This document shows positions 9,670 to 18,750 of a DNA stretch of 64,000 nucleotides, piece by piece (the first letter of the stretch is position 1; the number at the start of each line of letters is the position of its first letter). The notes under the pieces are model-generated. The model saw nothing but the letters and a program-made list of their open reading frames with translations. It was not told the origin of the DNA and made no database searches. The DNA is from Sphingopyxis sp. TUF1 (GTDB lineage: Bacteria > Pseudomonadota > Alphaproteobacteria > Sphingomonadales > Sphingomonadaceae), in the NCBI RefSeq assembly GCF_036687315.1, contig NZ_CP144683.1:2922001-2986000 (forward strand), read 5' to 3'. Both the position numbers and the translations under genes were made by a program.

Positions 9670-10860
9670 TCACGGCGCCTGTATCCCGGATGAGAGTACG
9701 GACGGTGGCGGCGCGCGAGGCTGATAGCGGCGCTCGAAGACCTCGATGATGATCATCGTACCGCCGCAGCACGGACAGGTCGGTCGGGGCTCTGCATCGT
9801 CGGTCGGTTCCTCGGTCGGTGGAGGTGCGACATCGAGCAGGCGGCGGGCCCGTTCGAGATGATCCTTGCGCCTGGCGCTGGCGAGGAGGCCATAGTGGCG
9901 GATGCGGTGGAACCCGCGCGGCAGGGCGTGGAGAAGAAAGCGGCGGATGAACTCGTCGGCGGCGAGGGTCATGACCTGCTGCCGTCCGGCGCCGGCCTTG
10001 CGGTAGTCCTTGTAGCGGAAGGTGACCCCGGCTTCGTCGAACCGGAGGAGGCGGCTGTTCGATATCGCAACGCGGTGGGTGTAGCGCGCGAGGTAAGCGA
10101 GCACGGCCTCGGGCCCGGCGAACGGGGCCTTGGCATAAACGACCCAGCGCTTTTTGCGGACCGGCGAGAGGTGCCGCAGGAATGCGCGTCGTTCGGCGAG
10201 ATGCGTGAGGCTGCCAAAGAAGGCGAGCTTGCCGGCATCGTGCAGCGCGCGAAGGCGGGTCAGGAACAGCCGGCGGAACAGGGCGCCGAGCACGCGGACC
10301 GGCAGCAGGAAGGCCGGGCGTGCCGATATCCAGCGTGTCCCATCGCGCGAGATGCCGCCGCCGGGCACGATCATGTGGATGTGCGGATGATGGGTCAGCG
10401 CCGAGCCCCAGGTGTGGAGGACGGCGGTGATGCCGATCCGGGCGCCGAGGTGCCTGGGGTCGGCGGCGATGGTCAGCATCGTGTCGGCCGCGGCCTTGAA
10501 CAGCAGGTCATAGACGAGCGCCTTGTTGTGGAAGGCGATCGCGGCGACCTCGGCAGGGAGGGTGAACACGACGTGGAAATAGCCGACCGGGAGCAGGTCG
10601 GCCTCGCGGGCCTCGAGCCAGGTGCGTGCAGCAGCGCCCTGGCACCTCGGGCAATGCCGGTTGCGGCAGCTGTTGTACGCGATCCGCCAGTTCCCGCAGT
10701 CGGTGCAGGCCTCGACGTGGCCACCTAGGGCGGCGGTGCGGCAATGCTCGATCGCCGACATGATCTTGAGCTGGTGCAGGCTCAGATGCCCGGCATGGGC
10801 GGCGCGATACGCGGGCCCTGCGGCCCGGAAGATGTCGGCGACCTCGAGTGAGGCGCGCAT
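9670..10860 (-). CDS. IS91-family transposase
   Basis: Rolling-circle (HUH/Y) transposase of 396 aa. The N-terminal zinc-binding part has CTDC and CRNRHCPRC cysteine pairs. The metal-binding HUH motif appears as HHPHIHM in the middle. The catalytic tyrosine region is YLARYTHRVAISNSRL. A second cysteine cluster, CPCCGG, lies near the C-terminus. Length and motif order fit complete family members. It follows the tyrosine recombinase gene closely and is probably co-transcribed with it. Confidence 0.92.
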   Translation of the reverse strand: MRASLEVADIFRAAGPAYRAAHAGHLSLHQLKIMSAIEHCRTAALGGHVEACTDCGNWRIAYNSCRNRHCPRCQGAAARTWLEAREADLLPVGYFHVVFTLPAEVAAIAFHNKALVYDLLFKAAADTMLTIAADPRHLGARIGITAVLHTWGSALTHHPHIHMIVPGGGISRDGTRWISARPAFLLPVRVLGALFRRLFLTRLRALHDAGKLAFFGSLTHLAERRAFLRHLSPVRKKRWVVYAKAPFAGPEAVLAYLARYTHRVAISNSRLLRFDEAGVTFRYKDYRKAGAGRQQVMTLAADEFIRRFLLHALPRGFHRIRHYGLLASARRKDHLERARRLLDVAPPPTEEPTDDAEPRPTCPCCGGTMIIIEVFERRYQPRAPPPSVLSSGIQAP

Positions 10861-10865
10861 CGGCC

Positions 10866-11774
10866 TCAGCCGTCAGCCGCCTCCTCGCTCGGCGATGCGA
10901 GCGCGAGCCTGTCGAGCGGGCTGATGATCGACCGCACCGTCTTGGTCGCAACCTGGGTATAGAAGGCGGTGGTGTTTAGCTTGGCATGACCGAGCAATGC
11001 CTGGATGACGCGGATATCGACACCGTCCTCGAGCAGGTGGGTGGCGAAGCTGTGGCGGAGCGTATGCGGTCCGACGCGCTTGTCGATGTCGGCCGCCTCC
11101 GCGGCCTCGACAACGACACGGTAGAGCTGGCGGGTGCTGATCGGCGCCGCGGCGCTCTGTCCGGGAAAGAGCCAGCCGTCGGGAACGAGGATGCCCTGCT
11201 GCCGCCCCGCGCGCCACCAGTCGCGCAGCAGCAGGAGCAGCCCTTCGGGCAGCATGGCGTTGCGGTAGCGGCCGCCTTTGCCGCGCTCGATCCGCAGCAG
11301 CATCCGCTTGCTGTCGATATCGCTGACCTTCAGCGCCGACACCTCGGCGACGCGCAGCCCCGCGCCGTACGCCACCGACAGCGCCGCCTGGTGCTTGAGC
11401 GAGCGGGTCGCATCGAGCAGCCGCTTCACCTCGGCCATGGTCAGAACGACGGGGATCTTGCGAACCTGCCTGGTGCGGATCAGCTTACGCGCGAGATCGG
11501 GGCGGTCGAGGGTATGCGTGAAGAAGAACCTCAGCGCACCCACGATGCTGTTCATCGTCGGTGCGGGGACGCCCGCCTGTTGCTGCTCGATCTGGAACTG
11601 CCGGACATCCTCGGCGCTCGCGGTGTGGGGCGAGCGTCCGAGCCAGGTCGCGAACCGTCCGACATCGCGAAGATAGTTACGCTGCGTCTCCTTCGAGAAG
11701 CGGCGCATGGTCATGTCGTCGATCAGGCGCTGGCGCAGCGGGCTGATCGGGCCAATCTGGATAAGCTCGTCCAT
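10866..11774 (-). CDS. Tyrosine recombinase of the IS91 element
   Basis: Site-specific recombinase of 302 aa. It has an N-terminal SAM-like core-binding domain (about 10-100) and a C-terminal catalytic domain with the expected Arg in GAGLRVAE, HTLRHSFATHLLEDG (His-x-x-Arg), the second His in LLGHAKL and the nucleophile Tyr in TAFYTQV. All active-site residues are present, so it looks functional. Its position just upstream of an IS91 transposase suggests it belongs to the element rather than to a prophage. Its exact role in transposition is not settled. Confidence 0.9.
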   Translation of the reverse strand: MDELIQIGPISPLRQRLIDDMTMRRFSKETQRNYLRDVGRFATWLGRSPHTASAEDVRQFQIEQQQAGVPAPTMNSIVGALRFFFTHTLDRPDLARKLIRTRQVRKIPVVLTMAEVKRLLDATRSLKHQAALSVAYGAGLRVAEVSALKVSDIDSKRMLLRIERGKGGRYRNAMLPEGLLLLLRDWWRAGRQQGILVPDGWLFPGQSAAAPISTRQLYRVVVEAAEAADIDKRVGPHTLRHSFATHLLEDGVDIRVIQALLGHAKLNTTAFYTQVATKTVRSIISPLDRLALASPSEEAADG

Positions 11775-11964
11775 CGTTCGACTCCTCAGGTAAAGGAGCC
11801 GAAAGGGTCTGCCTGCGGCAGCCCGCGTTCAATCAGGTGCGGCGCTCGCTGGGCCGCTTTACATCGAGGCTAGCACCAATCCGCGGAGCGGTTCGTGCAG
11901 CGGCCATCCTGCGACGGCACAAAATGGGACCGGCCGCGTGGCCGGCCCTACTTTGAAACAGGGG

Positions 11965-12660
11965 TTAGCGCAGAGCTGCGAGAACGGCCTCGGCTAGTGG
12001 CAAGCTGGAGGCCGGGTTCTGGCCGGTCAGCAGATTACCGTCGCGCACGACATGGGCGCCCCAGTTAGGGCCCTTTTCATACCGCGCGCCGGATTTGCGA
12101 AGTGTGTCGGCAAGCAGCCAGGGTGCGTTGTCGGCAGTCCCGAGTTCGACCTCCTCTTCGTCGCTGAACGAGGTCATCGCGCGTCCGGCGAACGGCCAAC
12201 TCCCGTCAGGTTCGCGAGTGGCCAGCAGGGCAGCTTGGCCATGGCAGACGGGGGCGATGAGGATGCCGGCACGATCGGCCTCGACGAGTATGCGGCCCAT
12301 GTCGGCGTCCTTGTAAAGATCCTCAACCGGACCATGACCGCCGGGAATGACGATCGCGTCGTATCGGCGGCCATCGATATCGGCGAGGACGACCGGGCTG
12401 GCGAGCCGATCGGCAATGCTGTCGAGATAGGCACGGAAATGATCGACATTGTCCTGGCCGACGACGTCGGGGTTCATGCTGTGCGGGTCGATCTTCGGCG
12501 CGACGCCGCCCGGGGTGGCGATATCGACCGTGCAGCCTTCGGCGATGAACTTCTCGTCCATCACGACGAATTATTCGGCCCACACGCCGCTTTCATATTT
12601 GGAACCGTCGGCGCGGGTCCAGGTGTCGGCGGCGGACAGGACGATCAGGATCTTGGTCAT
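11965..12660 (-). pseudogene. DJ-1/PfpI (type 1 glutamine amidotransferase-like) gene with in-frame stop
   Basis: Reading from ATG at 12660, the protein begins MTKILIVLSAADTWTRADG and continues in one frame for 231 codons, but codon 30 is TAA (plus-strand TTA at 12571-12573). A single base change from a sense codon such as GAA would explain it. After the stop comes the family core: IVIPGGHGPVEDL, the nucleophile elbow APVCHGQAALL and a tail with NWGAHVV. Members are cysteine-dependent chaperones, deglycases or glyoxalase-III-like enzymes. Translation could restart at the ATG at 12564, giving 199 aa without the first strand. It is divergent from a LysR gene. A sequencing error is the main alternative. 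Confidence 0.75.
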
Positions 12661-12827
12661 TGCTCTTCTCCTAACTGGGGTCTTCGGGCGCGATTAGCCC
12701 CCCCGGCCGCAAAGACGCATGGGACGAATCTTCCGAGAGGGATGACGATCAAGTGCACATGACTATCGGCGAACGAACGGCATTGCGTCCGCCAGCAACC
12801 CATAATGCTTTGGCTTATTCATTCCCC

Positions 12828-12843
12828 TGAGGCAGGTGCCTCA
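12828..12843. promoter_or_regulatory. Inverted repeat, candidate LysR operator
   Basis: TGAGGCA-GG-TGCCTCA is a perfect 7-2-7 inverted repeat in the 268-base gap between the divergent DJ-1/PfpI and LysR genes. LysR proteins usually bind such sites next to their own gene. Confidence 0.4.
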
Positions 12844-12928
12844 TGCTCGGTGGCCCTGAGATACGCTCTGAAATAGCCGCTCACAAAGACTTTGCTTCTA
12901 GGCCAGCCATGCCTATGAAGCATAGCTG

Positions 12929-13831
12929 ATGGAACTGCGCCATCTTCGCTATTTCGTGGCCGTGGCCGAAACTGGCAGCCTTACCGAAGCCGCCGAGAAG
13001 CGGCTGCATACCTCACAGCCGTCACTCAGCCGCCAACTTAAGGACCTTGAGGTCGAGGTCGGCGCCGATCTCTTTCTCCGCGGGCCGCGCGGGATCGCAC
13101 TGACACCTGCGGGGATCGCTTTCCTCGACCACGCCCGGCTCGCCCTTGCTCAGGCAGGCGAAGCTATCGCCGCGGCGCGGCGGGCGGCACGACCTGCCAA
13201 GGCGAGTTTCGCCGTCGGCTTTCTCACGGGTCACGAAGTCGAGTGGTTGCGACATGTCACGAGCCTGCTCCGCGACGAACTCCAAGCGACGGACTTTCGC
13301 GTTACGAGCGACTTCTCGCCAGCGATCGGTGCGGCGGTCCAGCGCGGCGAGATCGATCTTGGCTTTTCGCGGATCGAGCCGCAGCCGAACGTGGTCTACA
13401 AGGTGATCGACTATGAGCCGATTCTCGTAATCCTGCCGCGCGAGCATCCGCTTGCCGCAAAATCGAAGATTGATCCGCGCGAGATCGATCCCGCGTCTTT
13501 CATCGGATATTCCGACACCCCGCACGTCCTGCGCGACATCGTGCGTCGCTATTTTCGCGAACGCGGGCTGGCGATGACACCGACGCACTTCCTCGACGGC
13601 TATGCCACGGGTATATCGCTCGTCGCATCAACCCGCGGAGTCACGCTCTTGCCCGCCTATGTCGAAGCGCTGCTCCCGGCCTCACTGGTCAGCCGACCGC
13701 TTATCGAGAACGGGCCGGTTATCGAGGTAGCTGCGGGGTACCGGGCCGACAATCCTTCACCGGTTCTCGCGGCGTTCCTACGCAATATTGACTGCCTGGT
13801 ATCGGCGCGGCGGGCCGAGCGACAGATTTAG
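12929..13831 (+). CDS. LysR-family transcriptional regulator
   Basis: DNA-binding regulator of 300 aa. The N-terminal winged helix-turn-helix (1-60) is typical: MELRHLRYFVAVAETGSLTE, then HTSQPSLSRQLKDLE. A LysR substrate-binding domain follows (about 90-290). It is transcribed away from the broken DJ-1/PfpI gene, the usual arrangement for a regulator controlling its divergent neighbour. If that neighbour is inactive, the regulator may have lost its main target. The ligand cannot be told from sequence. Confidence 0.9.
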   Translation: MELRHLRYFVAVAETGSLTEAAEKRLHTSQPSLSRQLKDLEVEVGADLFLRGPRGIALTPAGIAFLDHARLALAQAGEAIAAARRAARPAKASFAVGFLTGHEVEWLRHVTSLLRDELQATDFRVTSDFSPAIGAAVQRGEIDLGFSRIEPQPNVVYKVIDYEPILVILPREHPLAAKSKIDPREIDPASFIGYSDTPHVLRDIVRRYFRERGLAMTPTHFLDGYATGISLVASTRGVTLLPAYVEALLPASLVSRPLIENGPVIEVAAGYRADNPSPVLAAFLRNIDCLVSARRAERQI

Positions 13832-14022
13832 CTTCATCGCGCCTCGCGCGTTCCTGCAGGCAAGTGGCTTTATCCACCAATCCAATATCGTCGGATTGTT
13901 TCCCAGCGCCAAGGGATATGACGACTGCTTCTCCCCAACCAACCCTAAAGCTTATCGTCGGCAATCGGCCAAACTCGGGCAATAGAGACCGTCCCTTGGG
14001 ATAAATCCGAGAAGATCGCGTA

Positions 14023-14217
14023 TTATCGCTCCGCGCGGACTTCGTTTATGGTCTTTCCCGTCCATCGCCTAACAGCGCGGCGTAGGTTCGCGCTGTCGCT
14101 GAAACCGACTTTCCAGGCGACGTCGTCGACACTCATCCGGGTGGTCTGCAGATACTCGATCGTGAGCTTGCGGCGGACGTCATCGACGATCTCACCATAG
14201 CTGGCGAGATGGCGCAC
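14023..14217 (-). pseudogene. C-terminal fragment of an AraC-family regulator
   Basis: About 64 codons match the AraC-type double helix-turn-helix end: RKLTIEYLQTTRMSVDDVAW, KVGFSDSANLRRAV, RWTGKTINEVR. The N-terminal effector domain is missing and the frame is closed by a TAG just upstream, so this is a truncated remnant. A similar shorter remnant occurs near 23.96-24.04 kb. Confidence 0.65.
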
Positions 14218-14331
14218 GAAGCTGCCATTCTACCGGGGCTGTCAAATCCGCCAAGAGAAGCAGGACTATCGACGCCTCGGCTGGCGTTGCGCCCCCTCGA
14301 AAAGATCCAACCGCACTTAGTGACCTGGGCG

Positions 14332-15552
14332 TTAGCCTGCGCCGGTCATGATCGCGGAGGCGCTCAATTTTCGGTCCATGACGAAGCAATTCCGGCCCCT
14401 GCGCTTGGCTTCGTACAGCGCTCGATCGGCCGCCTCGAAAGTGGCCGCTTGCGACGCGGCTCTTCCGGCCTGCTTGAAGGCCACGCCGACACTGACTGTC
14501 ACGACGCCGATACCGTCCGATCGTCCGGGATGAACGATAGCCAGACCCTCGACGGCCTGGGTGATCCGGCGTGCGAGTCGGGCGGCTGTCAGCTCGTCGG
14601 CGCCCTTCACCGCGACCGTGAACTCTTCGCCGCCGAACCGTGCGCACACTATATCTCTTCCCTGCGATATCTCGATGAACAGGGCTGCGACGCTGCGCAG
14701 GCAGTCATCGCCCGCCGGGTGCCCGAGCACGTCGTTGAAAAGCTTGAAATGATCGATGTCGATCATCATCACCGCAATGGGTGTGTCCTCGCTGAACCAC
14801 TCGTCCATGCGCTCCGTCAGAAGCCGCCGGTTCGGCAAGCCGGTAAGAGCATCCGTCCGCGACAGGTCCTGAAACTGCTTGCGGGCGGCCTCGGCGGCTT
14901 CGGCGTCCAGCCGCGCCCGCAGTGAGGTCAGATAATCCAGACATCTGCGGCGTTCGGTGCGGTAGTTCGCGTAGAGGCTGAAGAGGCATGCGGTCGCAAT
15001 TTGAACGGTAAAGGCAAGCCTCAGCATCGGATCCAGCTCGGACTTGGCAAAGATCGCGACGAGGGTGACGACGAAGGCCGAGCAGGTGAAAACGACGGCA
15101 TGGCGGAAGCGAAGCGGGAGAAGCATGTTCCCGAAAATGAGTGTGAGCGAAAACTCCCCGAAGGTGAAGGCCCCCAATGGTTCGCTGGTCAGCCAGAACA
15201 GGAAAACCGGGACGAAATATGCGCCCATGAGCGCGGCGAGAACAAGCGGCTCACGCCGATGCGAGGGGAGGCGGCGGATCGACCAGGCCAGCGCGAGGGC
15301 AATCGGCGTGACCAGAAGGACCCGAAGTACCACCGATAGCCCGAGGATATCGTGAAGCAAGACGATGCTGGTGAGATTATACGCATTGTAAAGAACAAGT
15401 CCGGTGTAGATCGCCGCGCGGAGAGCTGCGATGCGCTCGGCGCCGTGCTCGATCTCGTACCGATGGCGCGTTTTCGGATCAAAGCGTAGCCAGCCGTTCA
15501 ATGACGGATTGGATTCCTCACCCGACGCGTGGCTCGATTCGGTCTTCGGCAC
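14332..15552 (-). CDS. Membrane-bound diguanylate cyclase (GGDEF)
   Basis: Inner-membrane enzyme of 406 aa making cyclic di-GMP from two GTP. About six hydrophobic helices lie between residues 45 and 195. A short coiled linker leads to a complete GGDEF domain (about 232-395) with DALTGLPNRR, MMIDIDHFK and the active-site loop GGEEF (307-311). The canonical RxxD inhibitory site before the loop was not seen, so product inhibition may be weak. No EAL domain is present. It is a single gene, with no clear operon partner. It would affect attachment or motility. Confidence 0.9.
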   Translation of the reverse strand: MPKTESSHASGEESNPSLNGWLRFDPKTRHRYEIEHGAERIAALRAAIYTGLVLYNAYNLTSIVLLHDILGLSVVLRVLLVTPIALALAWSIRRLPSHRREPLVLAALMGAYFVPVFLFWLTSEPLGAFTFGEFSLTLIFGNMLLPLRFRHAVVFTCSAFVVTLVAIFAKSELDPMLRLAFTVQIATACLFSLYANYRTERRRCLDYLTSLRARLDAEAAEAARKQFQDLSRTDALTGLPNRRLLTERMDEWFSEDTPIAVMMIDIDHFKLFNDVLGHPAGDDCLRSVAALFIEISQGRDIVCARFGGEEFTVAVKGADELTAARLARRITQAVEGLAIVHPGRSDGIGVVTVSVGVAFKQAGRAASQAATFEAADRALYEAKRRGRNCFVMDRKLSASAIMTGAG

Positions 15553-15891
15553 GAGATCCTACCTTCGTCGGCATGCTTGCATGACGCGCATTAAAGTTTG
15601 GCAAAGATTTGCATCGCGGATGATCGGTGAACCCGACCCGCCGGGCGGCCAAGCGCCGGAGTCGCCGCGCGAAGTTAGCGGCGTTGCCAGCGGATCGCGC
15701 AGACGGCCGCTATCTCTGCTCCAAATCTAAAAAGGAGACGGCCTCAGATCGGTCATTGCGTGTGTGTTCAACTACTGTTCTCTCGCCCGAGAGACTGAAG
15801 CGGCCTCCCACGACAGTCGTCAGGCAACAGTCCAGGAAAATCGGTTCTGGGCAAGCTCGGCGGCTTTCGGGCGTTTGATGGATTCCTGTCC
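15553..15891. other. Intergenic stretch, no gene seen
   Basis: It holds the promoter region of the diguanylate cyclase and lies downstream of the DUF3237 gene. Short open frames occur, but none has a convincing start or recognisable sequence. Nothing else was seen. Confidence 0.4.
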
Positions 15892-16362
15892 CTAAAGCAC
15901 TTCAAAGACATCGTAGCGCACTGCTCCGCCAATGCTGGCGCCGAGTCCGATGGTGACGATATCGTTGAGCCACCGGTAACGCTCGTCGCCGGTTTCGAAC
16001 ATCGGAGTCGTACGAAAATAGACTTCCGCTCTGTCCTCGGGCGTTTGCGGGCCGCCGCTACGCGCATGTTTGTGTGCGGCCGACAAGGGGCGCAGCACGC
16101 CGCGATAGGAAACATAGATCAGCGCCCCGTCGTGCGTTTCCATCGTGATGCGCGCGTCGAGCCGCAGCGTGTCGTATTCGTCGATCGTCGCCCAGTCGCC
16201 GCCGCTCGGCATCACGCGGCCACGCAGCCGCTCGCCCTCGACTTCGCCGCCGGTCAGGGCAGCGATCATCCGCCTGCCGAAATGCGCTTTGCCGATCTGT
16301 TGCTGCGGTTCGGTGAAACTCGCCCGGTACGAGCAGAGATAGCGGAAACGGGGCTCTTCCAT
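15892..16362 (-). CDS. DUF3237 family protein (first copy)
   Basis: Protein of 156 aa of the DUF3237 family, a small beta-barrel fold of unknown function often found in catabolic clusters. Recognisable parts are RVMPSGGDWATI, LIYVSYRGVL and YRWLNDIVTIGLGA. The ATG at 16362 is preceded by AAGGA at good spacing; the upstream extension to 16407 lacks family-like sequence. It follows the TonB receptor gene on the same strand and is probably co-transcribed with it. A second family member lies in the right-hand island beside another TonB receptor, suggesting linked roles. Confidence 0.8.
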   Translation of the reverse strand: MEEPRFRYLCSYRASFTEPQQQIGKAHFGRRMIAALTGGEVEGERLRGRVMPSGGDWATIDEYDTLRLDARITMETHDGALIYVSYRGVLRPLSAAHKHARSGGPQTPEDRAEVYFRTTPMFETGDERYRWLNDIVTIGLGASIGGAVRYDVFEVL

Positions 16363-16425
16363 CGATCGATCCTTGACTTGGCAGCGAAATGGGAGCGGCG
16401 GCGCCAAGACGCCGCCGCGTCGTGG

Positions 16426-18606
16426 TCAAATCTTGAATGCAACCGTCACGCCATAGGTGCGCGGCGGCGCATAGGGCGTCAGGATCTGACGAAAGGGCCC
16501 AAAATAGGTGACATAAGTCGGCGTCAGCTCGTCGGTCAGATTCTTCCCCCACAGCGACAGTTCCCAGCGATCGCCGGGACCTGACAGCGACAGGCGCGCG
16601 TCGAGATTTTCGTGCGAAGGCCACAGCTGCTGCGGAATGTTCGACGCCTCGAAAAAGGCATCGTCGACCCAGCTGTAATCAACCCGGAGCTTTGCCGACA
16701 TGTCGCCGACCGGGGTTTCGAACTGACCGCCGACGTTGAACTTGTTCTTCGGCGAGCGCGGCAACTGGTTGCCCGTGTAATTCTGCCCAGGGATCGTATA
16801 TTCGGTGAACTTCGCGTCGAGCCAGGCATAGCTGCCGTCGAGCTGGAAGCCCTCGAATGGCCGCACCACCGCTTCAACCTCGACCCCCTTAATTCGCGCC
16901 TTTGCGGCGTTGCTGACGACGACGCAGCACAGCGGCACGAGTTGCGAAATCTGGAGGTCTGAATAGTCGGTCCGGAATGCCGCGATATTCAGCCGCAGGC
17001 GCCGGTCAAACCAGTCGGTTTTGGCGCCAAGTTCATAGCTCCAGGCGAATTCGGGATCATAAGGGGTCGAAGCGCCCGCCGCAGTACCCGAAAGCCCTTG
17101 GAAGCCGCCGCTCTTGTAACCGCGCGCAACCGAGCCGTAGAGCAGCACGTCGTCGGTCGCTTTCCAGTTGAGCGCGAAACGCGGCGTAAAGGCTTTCCAG
17201 CTTTTCTTGCCGGTAACATCATAGCCGGCGAGCGATCCGAGCGGCGGCGGCAGGCCCGGGCCATCATCGGCCTTGAAGCCGGCGAAGCGGCCACTCTTGC
17301 GCTCCCACGTCATGCGCGCGCCGACGGTGGCGATCAGCGCGGGAACGATTTCATAATCGAGCTGGCCGAAGACCGCGATGCTGCGCGCGTTGACCGACTG
17401 CGGATAGATGCCCGTTCCCGAACCCGCAGGGGTGGGGAAGTCCTGGATTTGCCCCTCGATACGGTCGTTGTTCTCCTTGAGGTAATAGACGCCCGTCTGC
17501 CCTTTTAGCTTACCGTCGAAGGCGTCGAAGCTCAGCCGGAGTTCCTGGCTGAACTGGCTGTTATCCTCTTCGCCGAAGCTCGTCGATTCGATCTGCGCGG
17601 GCGGATTGATCGGATTGCTGAAGAAGGGGGTGACGAAATTGAACTTCACCTTGCGCAGCGCGGTGAGCGAGGTCAGCGTGCCGAACGGCAGGTCGAGGTT
17701 GACCTCTGCCGAGTAGGTCTGGATCGTCCGTTTGACCTCACCGTCGATATAGGCGTTTACGACGCGCGGATCGGGGTTGATGCCAACGCAGTGAATGCCG
17801 CCCTGAAAGCTGGTATCGCAATTGTTGTCGCGCGGATTGCCCTTCTGGTCCTGATGCGACACATCGGCGCGCAGGATGATGTCGAGCGCGTCGGTCGGCA
17901 CCAAACGCAGCGCGATACGCCCGGTCGTCAGGTTGAGGTCGTTGACGTCGTTCCCCGTCGTCTCGTTATATTCGAACCCGTCGCGCTGCTTGTGTGAAAG
18001 CCCGGCCGACAGATAGATATTGTCAGTCAACGCCAGATTGCCGCGCGCGATCACCCCGACGCGGTCGTAATTGCCGTAGGTGCCCTCGAAATAGAAGCTT
18101 TCCTCGTCGGTCGGCTTGCGGCTGATGAACTGAACGAGACCGCCGATCGCGTTCTTGCCGAACAAAGTGCCTTGCGGCCCGCGCAGCACTTCGACGCGTT
18201 CGAGGTCGAGCGCGTCGAGATCGGGCGTGCCCCCGCGACCGGCATAGACGCCGTCGACGAAGACGACCACGGACGGATCGCCGCCGGCGTTCTGGCTGAT
18301 TCCCGGCGCGCTGCCGATGCCGCGCATCGCGAAATTGGTATTAACCGGATCTACCGCGCTGACCGCGAGGCCGGGGGTGCGGATGGCGATGTCCTGCACC
18401 GTTTCGATGCTGTTGTCGCGAAGCTGTTCGGCTCCGAAGGCGGTGACCGAGACGGGAACGTCCTGCAGCCTTTGCTCCTGCCGCTGTGCGGTTACGATGA
18501 TGTCGCCGCTCGTGTCGTCGTCTTGTGCCGCGGCGGCGACAGGCAGAGCGGCGACGGCCACCCCGGTAAGGAAAAGGACGGACAGCTTCCTTTGGAAATA
18601 GGTCAT
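16426..18606 (-). CDS. TonB-dependent outer-membrane receptor (first copy)
   Basis: Outer-membrane active transporter of 726 aa. The ATG at 18606 follows GGGAG and opens a signal peptide ending near AAAAQ. A TonB-box-like region (DIIVTAQRQEQRLQDVPVSV) leads to the plug domain and a 22-strand barrel that ends with the typical aromatic C-terminus (YGVTVAFKI). This DIIVTAQ/LQDVP type is the expanded sphingomonad receptor family, often for catabolic substrates rather than iron. It shares a promoter region, with an ACTTAG-N4-CTAAGT palindrome, with the divergent MFS gene. Substrate unknown. Confidence 0.92.
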   Translation of the reverse strand: MTYFQRKLSVLFLTGVAVAALPVAAAAQDDDTSGDIIVTAQRQEQRLQDVPVSVTAFGAEQLRDNSIETVQDIAIRTPGLAVSAVDPVNTNFAMRGIGSAPGISQNAGGDPSVVVFVDGVYAGRGGTPDLDALDLERVEVLRGPQGTLFGKNAIGGLVQFISRKPTDEESFYFEGTYGNYDRVGVIARGNLALTDNIYLSAGLSHKQRDGFEYNETTGNDVNDLNLTTGRIALRLVPTDALDIILRADVSHQDQKGNPRDNNCDTSFQGGIHCVGINPDPRVVNAYIDGEVKRTIQTYSAEVNLDLPFGTLTSLTALRKVKFNFVTPFFSNPINPPAQIESTSFGEEDNSQFSQELRLSFDAFDGKLKGQTGVYYLKENNDRIEGQIQDFPTPAGSGTGIYPQSVNARSIAVFGQLDYEIVPALIATVGARMTWERKSGRFAGFKADDGPGLPPPLGSLAGYDVTGKKSWKAFTPRFALNWKATDDVLLYGSVARGYKSGGFQGLSGTAAGASTPYDPEFAWSYELGAKTDWFDRRLRLNIAAFRTDYSDLQISQLVPLCCVVVSNAAKARIKGVEVEAVVRPFEGFQLDGSYAWLDAKFTEYTIPGQNYTGNQLPRSPKNKFNVGGQFETPVGDMSAKLRVDYSWVDDAFFEASNIPQQLWPSHENLDARLSLSGPGDRWELSLWGKNLTDELTPTYVTYFGPFRQILTPYAPPRTYGVTVAFKI

Positions 18607-18668
18607 CTCGCGTCTCCCAACACGTTGTTTTCGTTCGCCGCCGATCATGCTTGACTCGGATGCGAAAA

Positions 18669-18686
18669 TACTTAGTTTTCTAAGTA
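18669..18686. promoter_or_regulatory. Palindromic operator TACTTAG-N4-CTAAGTA (site 1)
   Basis: A perfect 7-4-7 inverted repeat, TACTTAG-TTTT-CTAAGTA, lies between the divergent TonB receptor and MFS genes, 63 bases from the receptor start. Near-copies are found at 55683, 60180 and 63621, always between divergent catabolic genes. Size and symmetry suit a TetR- or MarR-type dimer. Confidence 0.7.
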
Positions 18687-18750
18687 ACTGCTTCTATATA
18701 ACAGGCTGACCTGCAGCGCAAGAGCGGGCGGCATTCGGGAGGACGGATCG

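Larger units (their letters stand above)
9600..11830 (-). mobile_element. IS91-family element carrying a tyrosine recombinase gene
   Basis: A two-gene unit on the minus strand: a tyrosine recombinase followed 5 bases later by an IS91-type HUH transposase. This pairing is known in a subgroup of IS91 elements, which move by rolling circle and lack terminal inverted repeats. The ends given are estimates. On the right, a small hairpin CTGCC-TGC-GGCAG (11809-11821) is followed by GTTC (11827-11830), which resembles an IS91-type terminus. The left end is set near the inverted repeat at 9589-9602. Both genes look intact. Confidence 0.7.

Noticed and set aside
10986..11873. Plus-strand open frame opposite the tyrosine recombinase
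   Set aside because: Shadow frame; all recombinase catalytic residues are on the minus strand.
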